DNA of 64,000 nt from Taiwanofungus camphoratus (Eukaryota; Basidiomycota; Agaricomycetes; Polyporales; Taiwanofungaceae), in assembly GCA_003999685.1 (NCBI GenBank), contig CP021222.1, forward strand, positions 1,674,001 through 1,738,000, written 5' to 3'. Each line of letters opens with the position of its first letter. The first letter of the stretch is position 1. The position numbers and the translations under genes were made by a program. The notes beneath the pieces are model-generated. The model ran no database searches. It was not told the origin of the DNA and was given only the letters and a program-made list of their open reading frames with translations. Below, in pieces: positions 20,601 through 31,366 of the stretch.

Positions 20601-23282
20601 AAGATGAACCTGCGGTCCCAATCAAAGCTTTGACTGAAAAATCTGTTTCTTTGCCTAAAGCTATTGACACCCAAAATACTGGTACTCGCTTCACGCTGTC
20701 CTCCGATCCGCACAAGAACATCTGCGATCACGATACTGCTAGTTCTGGTCTTGTTGCTGGTCTACAATCTGTGTCTGCACCCTTGAAACCTTCGAGCGTA
20801 AGGGAACGCGAGATGATTGCGGCGTCTATACGTCATCCGAAACGAATGGACGACACTTATACTGCTGATGGCAAACATCAGACCAATACTAAGGACGGTG
20901 AATATTCGTGTTTCGACTATTTCTCGTATTGTCTAACCTCGGAGTAGTCCACTACAGTTCGTCGCCTGTAACCGCAGTCAAGAATAAGCATAAGTCAGTC
21001 AAAGCCAATTTGCGGAAGAAGGACTGCACTGCTCCTGATGACCTCAAAAAAGCATCTCACGTCTCCGCATCGAAGAGAAAGCGATTATTAGTCAAGCAGA
21101 GCAAGGAAGATTTAGATATACTTGCAGATCCTGATATAGAATATCGGCATAGCAAACGGCCTCGTAGGACCACCGCCAATCATAATCCCGAGCCAGCAAT
21201 TCCTTCGGAAAGGACAGAATCTCAAGTTCTGAGACCGCGAGCAACGGCGGCAACACGTGCCACGAAGAAATATCGCGGCAAGAAAGAACAGCCGTCGTCA
21301 CTCGCCGATATCGTCTCCAAAAAGATCGATTATGACGAATTGCCCACCAGTTCACCCAGAACGGGAACTCGAAACGGTTTATTACCTTCCCATGAAGCAC
21401 GAACGCGGGTTCGAAGATTTATAGAAGCTAGCACGACACCAACTGCTCCGGAGATAGGCGGCACTGCATTGATGATTAAGGCAGAACCACAAATCAAAGT
21501 CGACACAAAGGACTCGCCCAAGTTGTTGGCCATAACAGTGGCGGAACGTAATGACGGCGATGCCTATAGTAAACAAGCCTCTGATTTATTCAACGTATAC
21601 TGCGCGCTTTTAGATTTAACTCCCTCTGCTATATACTCACAAGATTTGGATATACAGACAGCAAATGTCAGCGACGTAAAATCGACCCAGTCAATGAAAG
21701 CAGTCGCTACGGAGCCATCTCAAAACGGCTCAAAGAAGGTGAGATGCGTTGCAAGACGGACCTTACGGAACACTCATCGACTTTTAAGCCGCCAAGGGAA
21801 TATTCATCGAAGCCTTCTAGCTTGAAAAAGCCCCATTGTGCCCCTCTCACAAATATTCATATTCCCCAATTATTGCAGAGGAAATCCATCAATCATATCC
21901 AGGCTTTTGAGGAAGATATGGCGGAAAGCCCCACGGAAGTCATTCCAGTTAGAAAGCGCCATCCGCAAGATGCTGATAAACTTTCGCTGTTGAACGAACC
22001 TCGTGTTCATCATGGCCCTATTTCGGACGATGATGATCTTACTCGAGTGGAAGACGTGATCACTGAAACGATCACAACGGTCCACGATACATTGGTTAGT
22101 TGCTTGGTTTGTTTCTGACATGACCAAGTGGTGTATAGCTGATTTTCGCAGGATGAGGGATTACTCAAGAAACATCGACTGCCTCAAACACCATTATTGG
22201 AGACGGTCGGTATCAGACCTTGGCGGCACGAGCGAATTGCTGATAGTCTTTCCCTGTTTCAGAATGCCGCAGTTGTATCGAAAGCAGCAGTTTCAGCCAA
22301 TAACACCGTTATTGAGACCATTGACCTTACCCAAGATGATTCACCGATAAAATCGAAGGCATCACTTATACTCACCAGCCCGTCCTCTCCTGTCCGCGAC
22401 ATCACTTGCAATACAGTTAACTCAATGTCCCCTCTTTCATCCTCTACCCCTCTCCGCAAATCTGCCATTCGAGGTGACCGCCTATCGTCTCACTTATCTG
22501 CTGTTCCATCTTCTCGTCATTCAGTCACTTTCGCACCGACTGTGAACGAACGAGAATTATCACCCCTCGTTTCTTATCTTAACGTCTCCATCCCAAATGC
22601 GGAGGGTGAATTTTTGACCAAAGACACGACGTTGTATGGTATGTGGTCGGCGGTGTCAGTGAGCAAAATATCTCCTCAATTTATCTCGCAGGGTCCTCTT
22701 CGATTTTCAAGGGAAGTGGGAATCAAAGACACGAGATCAAGTCTAAGATCGGTCAGAGGGCCAAGCGCAGTCCAGCAAGTAAGCCTCCTGTTATGCAAGA
22801 CATTGTTGACGTCCTAGAGCAAATCCATCAAGTAACTGCATTTTCATGAGTGGCGAAATGATCACCCGCGAGCGTACTAAAACATCTAATCTAGGCTATA
22901 TTCCTAAAAATCTCATCGAAATTTGAAGGGGTGCGAGACGACATCCGCACCGGTCGCGATGCGCTCCTTGCTGAAGCAACTGCAGATCTATCGCAGATGC
23001 GTGCTGAAAGGTCTTTTCTATGACTTCTTGCAGCAGATAGATCCACTCATTTTGAACAGCGTAACCCAATTCAACCAGCTTATCGATCTTGAAGCAGAGT
23101 ACGCCAAAAGTGGACGGGCGGTTGCAAACGGACTCGAGGACGCTCTGAAAGTGAACCAATACTTGTGCGGTGAATTGACAAAGATTATCGAAGGGCATGA
23201 CCGCCACACAATGTCAAAGAAGATGCCCGCCTGCATTGCCCCTCCTGTCCCTCCTATGTACAGCTCTCGTGATGGAAGATGA
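17629..23282 (+). CDS. Putative meiotic chromosome-axis protein, Red1/SYCP2-like
   Basis: Eighteen exons, all in phase, encode about 1,497 residues. Exon starts: 17629, 17811, 18086, 18175, 18390, 18519, 18618, 18939, 19142, 19477, 19671, 19779, 20948, 21789, 22152, 22692, 22895, 22986. Residues 1-310 are helical and repeat-like (LVRCLRQPLVSLY, LVLEALLNLFARIL, VADLLEHIAV). About 313-430 is a beta-rich unit (RRIEIMPQHS, SEIILHLTIPPVLG, SPRVIFGIKKDNMSHFIGSL). A very long Ser/Lys/Asp-rich disordered part follows, with a SUMO-interaction-like IDLTQDD near 1235. The end is a predicted coiled coil (DIVDVLEQIHQ, QQIDPLILNSVTQFNQLIDL). ARM-like plus PH-like N-terminus, disorder and C-terminal coil is the layout of SYCP2 and Red1. 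Homology is inferred from architecture, not from a recognised signature. The last intron (22931-22985) is open in frame upstream and could be partly coding. Confidence 0.6.
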
Positions 23283-24003
23283 ATCCTTTATCCTTAAATC
23301 CGATTCCCCCTCAATGTTGTTCAGTCCCCGTAACGGAGCGGGCACAATTCACTGCTCTACGAACAGTAGTAAATAGATGCAAGTTTTCATGTCACTTCTG
23401 CGGATCATTCTTTGATTCCGTCTTTAATGTGCAAGGCTTTAAATGTATTGGTGAAGAGCACAACAGTTACGATTTCGGCCCTTTCACGAAACAGTGAGCA
23501 ATCGGACATTACAGCCATTGGCATCAGGCATGAGATGGAAATTTCATCGACTGTTGAGAAGGAGAAGAGCAGTGATGCGACACGAGGGTAGTCGTCGCTG
23601 TGCCTTCTAGTGCCCTCTTGTGAAGTACATGCAGCGTGACAGCCGAACACGCCTACGACACAACTGGCAACTACAATCGTCTACCGCGCGCATATCTACA
23701 CTCTGTATCATCACACATGGCGTAATTGAGACTTCGCTCGACGAGATGGAAATTACAAGTATGTACTCGTAAGGTCGAATGAGAGTAGCTACCATCTGCC
23801 TTCGGGAGACCAAGCAGTGTGGCTCTTCCTGAATCCTAAGCTCAACGGCCGCCATACTCCAGGCTTCTCAATGGACAAAGTTTATAGCATCGATGATGTC
23901 GGAGAGACGTCATGAATATCGTTCTGCTCTATAAGAACTCCTAGCTATGCTGGACTCTACCCGTCGGCACTCTTGTCAATTCTCTCGTCGTTCCCCATAC
24001 ATC
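23283..24003. other. Intergenic region, 721 bp
   Basis: 3' UTR of the Red1-like gene and promoter of the DUF1264 gene. On the minus strand, bases 23607-23855 are open from an ATG (MAAVELRIQEEPHCLVSRRQ), and a small intron-containing gene cannot be excluded, but no family is recognisable. Confidence 0.35.
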
Positions 24004-24927
24004 ATGAACGAAGAGACGAAAAAAACCACATACCATTCTGCGCCCTACATGGCCGCGGGGTCAGCTATGATGACCTTTAAGCCCATCAACGCTATCCACC
24101 AGCATCTATGTGCATTCCACGTCTACTCGTGAGTTTCATGGTCTAACTCGTGAACTTGTACCAACCCTTGGTCTAGACAAGATCGAACTGGGCACCTCGA
24201 GGCCCACCATTATTGCACTCACCTCTCGCATGATTTCCACCAGTGCATTATCTATGACTCTGATGAGCCGACCGCTAAGCTGATCGGGATTGAGGACATA
24301 GTCTCGGAGAAGGCTTGAGAGTCTCGATCGATGGAACACTGCGCAAAGATTTGGCAATTTCATGTCTTCGCAGGTCTTCGATTCCCTGCCTGTCGAAGAG
24401 AAGAAGTTCTGGCACTCGCACAAATATGAGTCAAAGTGCGCGCCAGAATACGCAAAGTGCGCCGTAATGCTCAAGTCTTGCTTGGCCAGGTCGAAAGTGG
24501 CTTCCTACAGATGCAAACGAAGAGCCTTGTGCCGGGTACGGCTTGCATCCCGCAGCCGATACGTGATACTGACCGCATACCAGGATCCGTAGCGGACGCA
24601 GCGGAACAGCCCGTCATCCTTGAGATTCACAAGACATACGGCAAGACGATCCATACCTGGCCCGTCGACACGTGTCCAAACCTCCCACTTGGCCCGCCGA
24701 ACCTCATGATATCGTATACGGACGATGGCCAGGGTCCTCCACCAGAGATGGTGAATCTGCGTGACCAGCGGTGCGGCATGGATACGGCGGCGAAGAGGCA
24801 GTTGAGAGCGGGATATCTTCCTCCGTACGAGAAAAGGGCAGACACGGATCAGTGGGAGGAAACGGGCAAGGCACTTGTGTTCGAGGTAAAAGAAGTGGAT
24901 TACAAGCCATATCCCGGCACGGTCTGA
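24004..24927 (+). CDS. DUF1264 / oil-body-associated protein (OBAP) family
   Basis: Family proteins are found in plants (lipid-droplet associated) and in fungi and bacteria with no settled function. Four exons (24004-24128, 24177-24312, 24374-24430, 24490-24927) give 251 residues, the usual size. Conserved blocks: PINAIHQHLCAFHVYS, GHLEAHHYCTHL, HQCIIYDSD, AKLIGIEDIVSEK, LPVEEKKFWHSHKYE, then YGKTIHTWPVDTCPNLPLGP and LMISYTDDGQ. The MNEETKK start was chosen as the nearest ATG to the conserved part; an in-frame ATG at 23947 exists. Intron 2 begins GC (AAG|GCTTGA). The junction after WHSHKYE does not fit GT-AG: the in-frame join (GAG to GTC) would need an intron beginning TC, while the nearest GT-AG pair shifts frame by one. 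Either an unusual intron or a one-base change. Confidence 0.82.
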
Positions 24928-25072
24928 GCGTTTGCGCCTGTCGTTAAACGTTAGAACATCCGATAGAAATACAGGAGTACGCCTCGAAGTGAATGTCAGG
25001 ATGCAAACAGCGTACATGCCAGACACGCGCCGACTGCGACGCGTGAATCCTTGAAATGAGGTGGGCGTCTAC

Positions 25073-28000
25073 ATGAAGACGGCCATGATGTCGGCCATGT
25101 CCGCAACAGACGTCGCCCGCCCCCTCCGCGCCCTCCTCGAGTCTGCGCCCGACGCCCCTCCCCTCCCCTCCCTCCTTGCGATCGCCGACTCCGTCGTCTC
25201 CGTTCTTCGCACCTCCTCCGCACCAGGGCCTCTTCTGCTATCCCTCGAGGATGAACTGCAGGCCGTGTACGACGATGTCATCAACCATGCCGTGCCCGCG
25301 CAGGGTGAGATCTTTCTCGCCGTGCTGCACCGCCTGCGCCCGGTGTTCCCGCCCGCGTCGCTGATCGAGACGTGGTTTGATCTCGTGTTACGTCCTGCGC
25401 TGCGCGAACCGAGGCTCGCGGCACCGGCCGCGGACCAGGCGAAGGAGCTCATCCTCGCGGCACTTGATCCAGATAATGGCATTCCTGCTGGATTGCTCTC
25501 TGGCGCGGAAATGGGGGCAGAGGTACCCGAGGAAGAGCGCGACAAACAGAGAGACAAGGTAGGCAGGTTCAGACGGAGGCTGATGGAATTATATCTGTTG
25601 GATGCGTTCAATGAGAGCTCGGGTGACGATGTGCTCGAGTGGGCTAAGCTGGACTCAAGCCAGCGCGAGAAGAAAGCGTTCTGGAAGGCGAACCTTGAGG
25701 ACGTGCTGGTCAGGCTTGGGCTCGAGCGACCACAGGTGGGTATCGTGGCATTTACTATACTATCCAGTCTATAATCCAAGCATATTTATTGTGCGTGAAG
25801 GACTTCTTGACCGAGGTTTACCACTGCTTTGTGTCTCCCTCTTCCCGCCTACAGCTCCTGGTTCTCCTTAACACCTATACCTCGCAGCCGACCTTCCCCG
25901 ACTACGCCCCCGCGCTAGCGGCGCACACACTCACGACCAGCCTACTGCATTCCCTCCTTTTCGACGGCTCGTCCACCGTCGCGGTCATCGCGCTGTCCGT
26001 AGTCACGAAGCTGCTACCCATCTTCGCAGTCCGGGCGAGCGCATACTTGAAGCGCCTGCTGCCGCTGCTCCTCGCAATCCTTGCGCGCATCATCTGCTGG
26101 CGCGAACGTGAATTGAGCACGCCTCCTTCTGAGCGAGATCCTGATGTCGAAGATGATGCCGCCGCCGAAGAAGACAAGAAGAGGTTAACCGAGAGCGTGT
26201 ATGCTCCGCCAACCCGGGATGACATAGAGTGGGAACGGCTCGAGCAGGCGTTTCATGGGGCCACGTCCTCAACACCGTCTGCACACAGATATTTCACCTT
26301 TCTGTACTATTTGTTCCCATGCAACGTCATACGTTTCCTGCGCTTACCAGTGCAGTACCTAAAGGACAACGGCCTAGATAGCCCATACACTATCGACTGG
26401 GACGATGTACTGGATGAGGACAAAATCAGAAGCAAGAGCGAGGTACGCCATCTGATTCGCGATTCTCGAACTGGGAGGCTGATGCTTAACACATACATGT
26501 AGGTACTGCTGCGCGGGCACGTTCTTCACCCGCTCTTGATATGGCGTAACCCGACTGAGGAGTTGTCCGAGCCTGATTTCTGGTCCCAATACGATATTGC
26601 GCGGATTGTGGGCGATTGCTCGATGCTGGACGTGCGCAACGCTTCGCTCATCGCCCGCCAGCGCCCCTGCCCAGACACTTCCGACGACGCCGATATCATT
26701 GCACAATACCCTGTGGCGCCTGTACCCGCGACTTCCTTGCCGCCCGGTCATGAAACACCTGCCGCGCGCGAGCTCGCGTCGCCGACGATTCAGCCCGCCT
26801 CGCCACACTCTGAAAAACCACGTGTCTCGCTGCAGGACATGATCGCAGCGTCGGTCGCGCTCAAGTCTGGGCTTGACGTTGAGGTCGTCCCGCCGTCCTC
26901 CGCGTGGTCCGCGGCGCTCTTCCTGCAGCCGCGCACCCGCTCCCCGTCACGTTCGGAAATGGGCGATGCCGAGCCCGCGGCGTCCCCGTCCTCGGAGCGC
27001 GCTTCTAAAGGCAAAGACAGGGAAGAGGAGACGGACGTGGAATCGATGCGACCCGTGTCGGAGCGCTCGCGCGTGCAGGTGGGCGAGCAGGAGGACGTGC
27101 CCTCGCATGTCGCGCAGGCGCTCTCGGGGCTCCAGCGCGAGGTGCTGCTGTTGCGCAACGAGCTTAACTTCGAACTGTGGAACGCGAGAGAGAACGTGCG
27201 GCATATTGGGCGGCTGTACCAGGACCGCGTGCTGTCGAAGACAGCCGAGATCGAGCGGCAGGCACTGGTGCGTTTCCTTCCCTTCGTGATATCTGGGCAT
27301 TGTTCTCCTTGTAAATGTGAGAGAAAAAAGCTGACGGACTCTGCGCGATAGCACAACAAGTTGCGGGAGTACAAGCAGGAGGTACTCCGCCTGCAGCGCG
27401 AGCTGAAGAATCACAAGGCACACGCGTCGGCAGTGAAAACTCAGTATGCAGACTGGAACCAGAAGCTGCAGGATACGCTGAAGGATTTCAGGCGCAAGAA
27501 GGCTGCCTGGGAAGAAGAGGCTGCAGCAATGCGACTTGCAGACAAGGAGGCCAAGGTGCGTGATTCGTCTACAGTATCGTCGCCTAGCAGCATATTCTGA
27601 AGGTGTTGTAGGCCACGTTTGAGGCGCGGGAAAAATTGCTTGCACAGGCAGTGCAGAAGGTGTTCCAGCTAGAGACGAAGATCAAGGAGAACGCACACAA
27701 GGTCGACAGGTTGCACGACTACGAGCAGCAAATAGACCAGTTGATCAAGCTACAGCGACTGTGGTGGGCGTTTGTCTGTTTCTACTGCTATAGGCAAAAT
27801 CTGATCGCCAGCTTGCGTTGACACAGGGAGCTTGATGTGCAGAAGCTGAACGAGCAGGCGGAGTACTTGCAGGTATTCACGAGCAAGTACCGCAAGATGG
27901 AGTTGAGACTCGAGACTTACGAGAAGACGCAAGTTGAGATGGAGCAGGATGTACAGTAAGTTTCATTCAGAGTTTCCCCCACGAGCCTTGTTTCCGATAC

Positions 28001-28298
28001 GTCCTGCAGAAACTACCGCAGACAGAACAAGTCTCTGGAAGCCCGACTAGTCAGCTCGCAGCGACAGCTGGAAGGAGCACGAAAGAGTGCCTCGCTGGCT
28101 AATCTGTCGACGGCGCATGTGGAGATCAGTAGACTGAAACAAACAAACCAGAGACTAAGGGATGAGAATGCGGAATTGACAGACGAGGTTGAGGAGGTAA
28201 AGGCGATGGTGGAACTTTTGAAAGCACAGGTCAGCGAAAGGCGAGGACGTGCGTCAGAAGGTGGTCGTTCCTCGAGCGCGGTGGGTGAAGGGACGTGA
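25073..28298 (+). CDS. TSC1: Hamartin homolog, TSC complex subunit 1
   Basis: Scaffold of the Tsc1-Tsc2 complex, the GAP brake on Rheb and hence TORC1, on lysosome/vacuole membranes. Seven exons (25073-25735, 25801-26442, 26503-27267, 27352-27555, 27612-27763, 27827-27955, 28010-28298) give 947 residues; fission yeast Tsc1 is about 900. Residues 1-430 are the helical HEAT-like core (ARPLRALLESAPDAPPLPSL, LIETWFDLVLRPAL, YFTFLYYLFPCNVIRFLR, the last typical of hamartin). A variable middle (SLPPGHETPAARE) follows, then a long C-terminal coiled coil from about 590 (LQREVLLLRNELNFELWNAR, ENAHKVDRLHDYEQQID, NQRLRDENAELTDEVEEV), also as in hamartin. In-frame ATGs at 25085, 25088 and 25097 could also serve as start. 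HSP90 follows 344 bp downstream on the same strand. Confidence 0.85.
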
Positions 28299-28642
28299 GG
28301 CGATGTTTTGGGAATATGTATCCTGGGGGACCTGTATAGTAAGTAATTGTACCGGTGAGGGAATTGTATGCAAGGCAGGAATATACGGGGGACCGAATAA
28401 GGCAGGTGCTGTGGAAGGAGATGGAAGGGAATGGAAGGACAGCGAATACGGGCGAAGGACAAGGCGCCGTGAGAACTCGTTCCCCGGGCGGTCGCAAGCA
28501 GAGTCGAAGGTTCCAGAATTGAAGACGCGGCAAAGTACATAAACCCTTCTCTTTCCTTTGCGCCTCTCCCGTGCTTCAATAATTACCTCCATCATCTCCT
28601 AACCCATCTACCTGCTCCTTCACCCGTCCCACACCGCGCAAA
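28299..28642. other. TSC1-HSP90 intergenic region
   Basis: 344 bp holding the 3' end of TSC1 and the HSP90 promoter. The 80 bp before the HSP90 start is pyrimidine-rich, as is common in front of highly expressed fungal genes. A consensus heat-shock element lies at 28506-28518. Confidence 0.6.
28506..28518. promoter_or_regulatory. Heat-shock element upstream of HSP90
   Basis: GAAGGTTCCAGAA is a perfect three-unit HSE (GAA-nn-TTC-nn-GAA), 125 bp upstream of the HSP90 ATG. Trimeric HSF is known to bind such alternating repeats, and HSP90 is a classical HSF target. Confidence 0.75.
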
Positions 28643-31042
28643 ATGGCAACAGAGAGCTTCGGGTTCCAGGCTGAGATTAGCCAGCTCCTGGACTTGATCA
28701 TCAGTGAGTCCGATTGACTCGTCGCGCGTCGATCCCGAGTCTCATTCTCTTTTTCAATCCTTCATAGACACCTTTTACTCGAACAAGGAGATCTTCCTTC
28801 GTGAGCTCATCTCCAACGGCTCCGATGCCCTCGACAAAATTCGCTATGCGTCCCTCACCGACCCCTCCGTGCTCGAGACCGGCAAGGAGCTCTTCATTCG
28901 CATCGTCCCCGACAAGGAGAACAAAATCCTCTCCCTCCGTGACACGGGTATCGGTATGACCAAGGCTGACATGGTCAACAACCTCGGTACCATCGCCAAG
29001 TCCGGCACAAAGGTAGGAAGCAAATTTAGGTGATGTGGCGCAGTCGCAGAAAAGCTGATCATCACATTATCCAGGGCTTCATGGAGGCGCTGAGCTCCGG
29101 TGCCGATATTTCCATGATTGGCCAGTTTGGTGTCGGTTTCTACTCCGCTTACCTCGTCGCCGAGCGTGTCCAGGTCATCTCAAAACACAACGATGATGAG
29201 CAGTACATCTGGGAGTCCGCAGCCGGTGGCACCTTTACGATCACCCCCGACACCGTTAATCCTTCTCTCGGCCGTGGTACCGAGATCCGCCTTTTCCTCA
29301 AGGAGGACCAGCTCGAGTACCTCGAGGAGAAGAAGATCAAGGATATCGTCAAGAAGCACTCCGAATTTATTTCGTACCCCATTCAGTTGGCGGTGACGAA
29401 GGAGGTCGAGAAGGCAAGTGGAACACTCCCGTGATCAAGCATTACGTGGATACTGACCACATTCGATATTCAGGAGGTCGAGGATGACGAGGAAGTCAAG
29501 GATGAAGAAGAGGAAGGCGAGAAGCCCAAAATCGAGGAGGTTGATGACGAGGAAAAGCCTAAGAAGACGAAGAAGATCAAGGAGAAGGAGGTTCAGAATG
29601 AAGAGCTGAACAAGACGAAGCCCATCTGGACGCGCAACCCTCAGGACATCACCACTGAGGAGTATGCTGCTTTCTACAAGAGCTTGACCAACGACTGGGA
29701 GGAGCACCTGGCTGTCAAGCACTTCTCCGTCGAGGGTCAACTCGAGTTCAAGGCCATCCTCTTCGTTCCTAAGCGGTAAGCATACTCGTGGCGTTGCAAT
29801 ACTTAAGTTTCTGATCGTCTTTTGTAGTGCGCCCTTCGATCTCTTCGAGACCAAGAAGAAGCGCAACAACATTAAGCTCTACGTTCGCCGGGTGTTCATC
29901 ATGGACGACTGCGAGGACCTTATCCCTGAGTATCTCAACTTTGTGAAGGGTATTGTCGACTCGGAGGACCTTCCGCTCAACATCTCGCGTGAGACGCTGC
30001 AGCAGAACAAGATCCTCAAGGTCATCCGCAAGAACATCGTGAAGAAGTGCATGGACCTCTTCAGCGAGATCGCGGAGGACAAGGACAACTTCAGCAAATT
30101 CTACGAGGCGTTCGGCAAGAACATCAAGCTAGGTATCCACGAGGATGCCCAGAACCGCAGCAAGCTTGCTGAGTTCCTGCGCTTCTACTCGACCAAGTCG
30201 ACCGAGGAGCAGACCTCGCTCAAGGGTACGTGCTAATTATCGCCGTCGCCTAAGTTTCTGTGTTGACTGTTGATCGTTTTCCAGACTACATTACTCGTAT
30301 GCCTGAGGTCCAGAAGAACATCTACTACCTCACCGGCGAGTCGCTCTCGTCCGTCAAGGACTCACCGTTCCTTGAGGTGCTCAAGAAGAAGGGCTTCGAG
30401 GTACTCCTGCTTGTCGACCCCATCGACGAGTACGCCATCACGCAGCTGAAGGAGTTCGATGGCAAGAAGCTCATCTGTGTCTCGAAGGAGGGCCTCGAGC
30501 TCGAGGAAACCGAGGAGGAGAAGAAGGAGCGCGAGGAGGAGGCGAAGCAGTTTGAGGACCTCTGCAAGGCAGTCAAGGACGCGCTCGGGGACAAGGTCGA
30601 GAAGGTCGTCGTCTCGAACCGCATCAGCGATTCGCCGTGCGTGCTCGTCACGGGCCAGTTCGGCTGGTCATCGAACATGGAGCGTATCATGAAGGCGCAA
30701 GCGCTGCGCGACTCGTCGATGTCCTCGTACATGGCGTCGAAGAAGACGCTCGAGCTCAACCCGCACAACCCGATCGTTAAGGAGTTGAAGAAGAAGGTCG
30801 CCGAGGACAAGGCGGACAAGTCAGTCCGCGACCTCACGTATCTCCTCTTCGAGACCGCGCTCCTCACCTCTGGCTTCTCATTGGACGATCCCACGTCGTT
30901 TGCGAAGCGTATCCACCGCATGATCTCTCTCGGTCTTGACGTCGACGAGGAGGAGTCTGCACCCGCGGCGTCTCGCAGCAGTGATGATGCTCCCCCTCCA
31001 TTGGAGGGTTCGTCTACATCGGCGATGGAGGAGATTGACTAG
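28643..31042 (+). CDS. HSP90: Cytosolic heat-shock protein 90
   Basis: ATP-dependent cytosolic chaperone for kinases, steroid-receptor-like clients and others. Six exons (28643-28703, 28768-29012, 29075-29413, 29474-29775, 29828-30225, 30285-31042) give 700 residues. N-terminal GHKL ATPase: [36 protein letters not shown]-type helix, [34 protein letters not shown] Glu/Lys-rich linker ([14 protein letters not shown]) joins the middle domain ([38 protein letters not shown]) to the dimerising C-terminal domain. The C-terminus is MEEID instead of the near-universal MEEVD, the TPR co-chaperone docking motif. Intron 3 (29414-29473) has a textbook GC donor (AAG|GCAAGT). Confidence 0.98.
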
Positions 31043-31366
31043 ACGTCGGGCGGGCGTTTAGATGTTGCTTTCCTTGTTCTCTTATTTGTATCATCATTGT
31101 TACTCGGTGTTGGGCACTGCTGTCTTCGCATCTTACGATTCCTCATACTGATACTATAGTACATAGCATGACTCGCAATCAAAATCAAAATTCTTTGCAT
31201 CTCTAGATACATCTTCCATTGAAAGTAGGTATGTGTCCGTGACCGATGTTGTGACATTGGGACACAAATCATTCATAATCGACTTGAGACAAAGGGCTGG
31301 CAAAAATAGTGGCTCATTACACGAACCAGTCGGTCCGGCAAGGCTGTGCTGTCTGACATATTTGAT
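31043..31366. other. Downstream region of HSP90
   Basis: About 320 bp, AT-rich, presumably the HSP90 3' UTR and terminator. No conserved coding potential apart from the tail of the F-box relic on the minus strand. Confidence 0.4.

Noticed and set aside
22931-22985. Reading the 55-nt intron of the Red1-like gene as coding
   Set aside because: It gives a coil-like run but then meets a stop within about 50 nt, while removal with GTGCGA/GCAG borders keeps the frame to the natural end. Kept only as a caution.
23607-23855. Minus-strand ORF starting MAAVELRIQEEPHC
   Set aside because: A small spliced gene is possible, but neither a family nor a convincing splice chain was found.
24505-25026. 173-codon minus-strand ORF
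   Set aside because: Antisense of the conserved DUF1264 exon; no recognisable domain.
25069-25779. 236-codon minus-strand ORF
   Set aside because: Antisense of TSC1 exon 1, Ser/Arg-rich without any family motif, whereas the plus strand carries the hamartin core.
26947-27645. 232-codon minus-strand ORF across TSC1 exons 3-5
   Set aside because: It crosses two well-supported introns of TSC1 and is Leu/Arg-rich antisense of a coiled coil.
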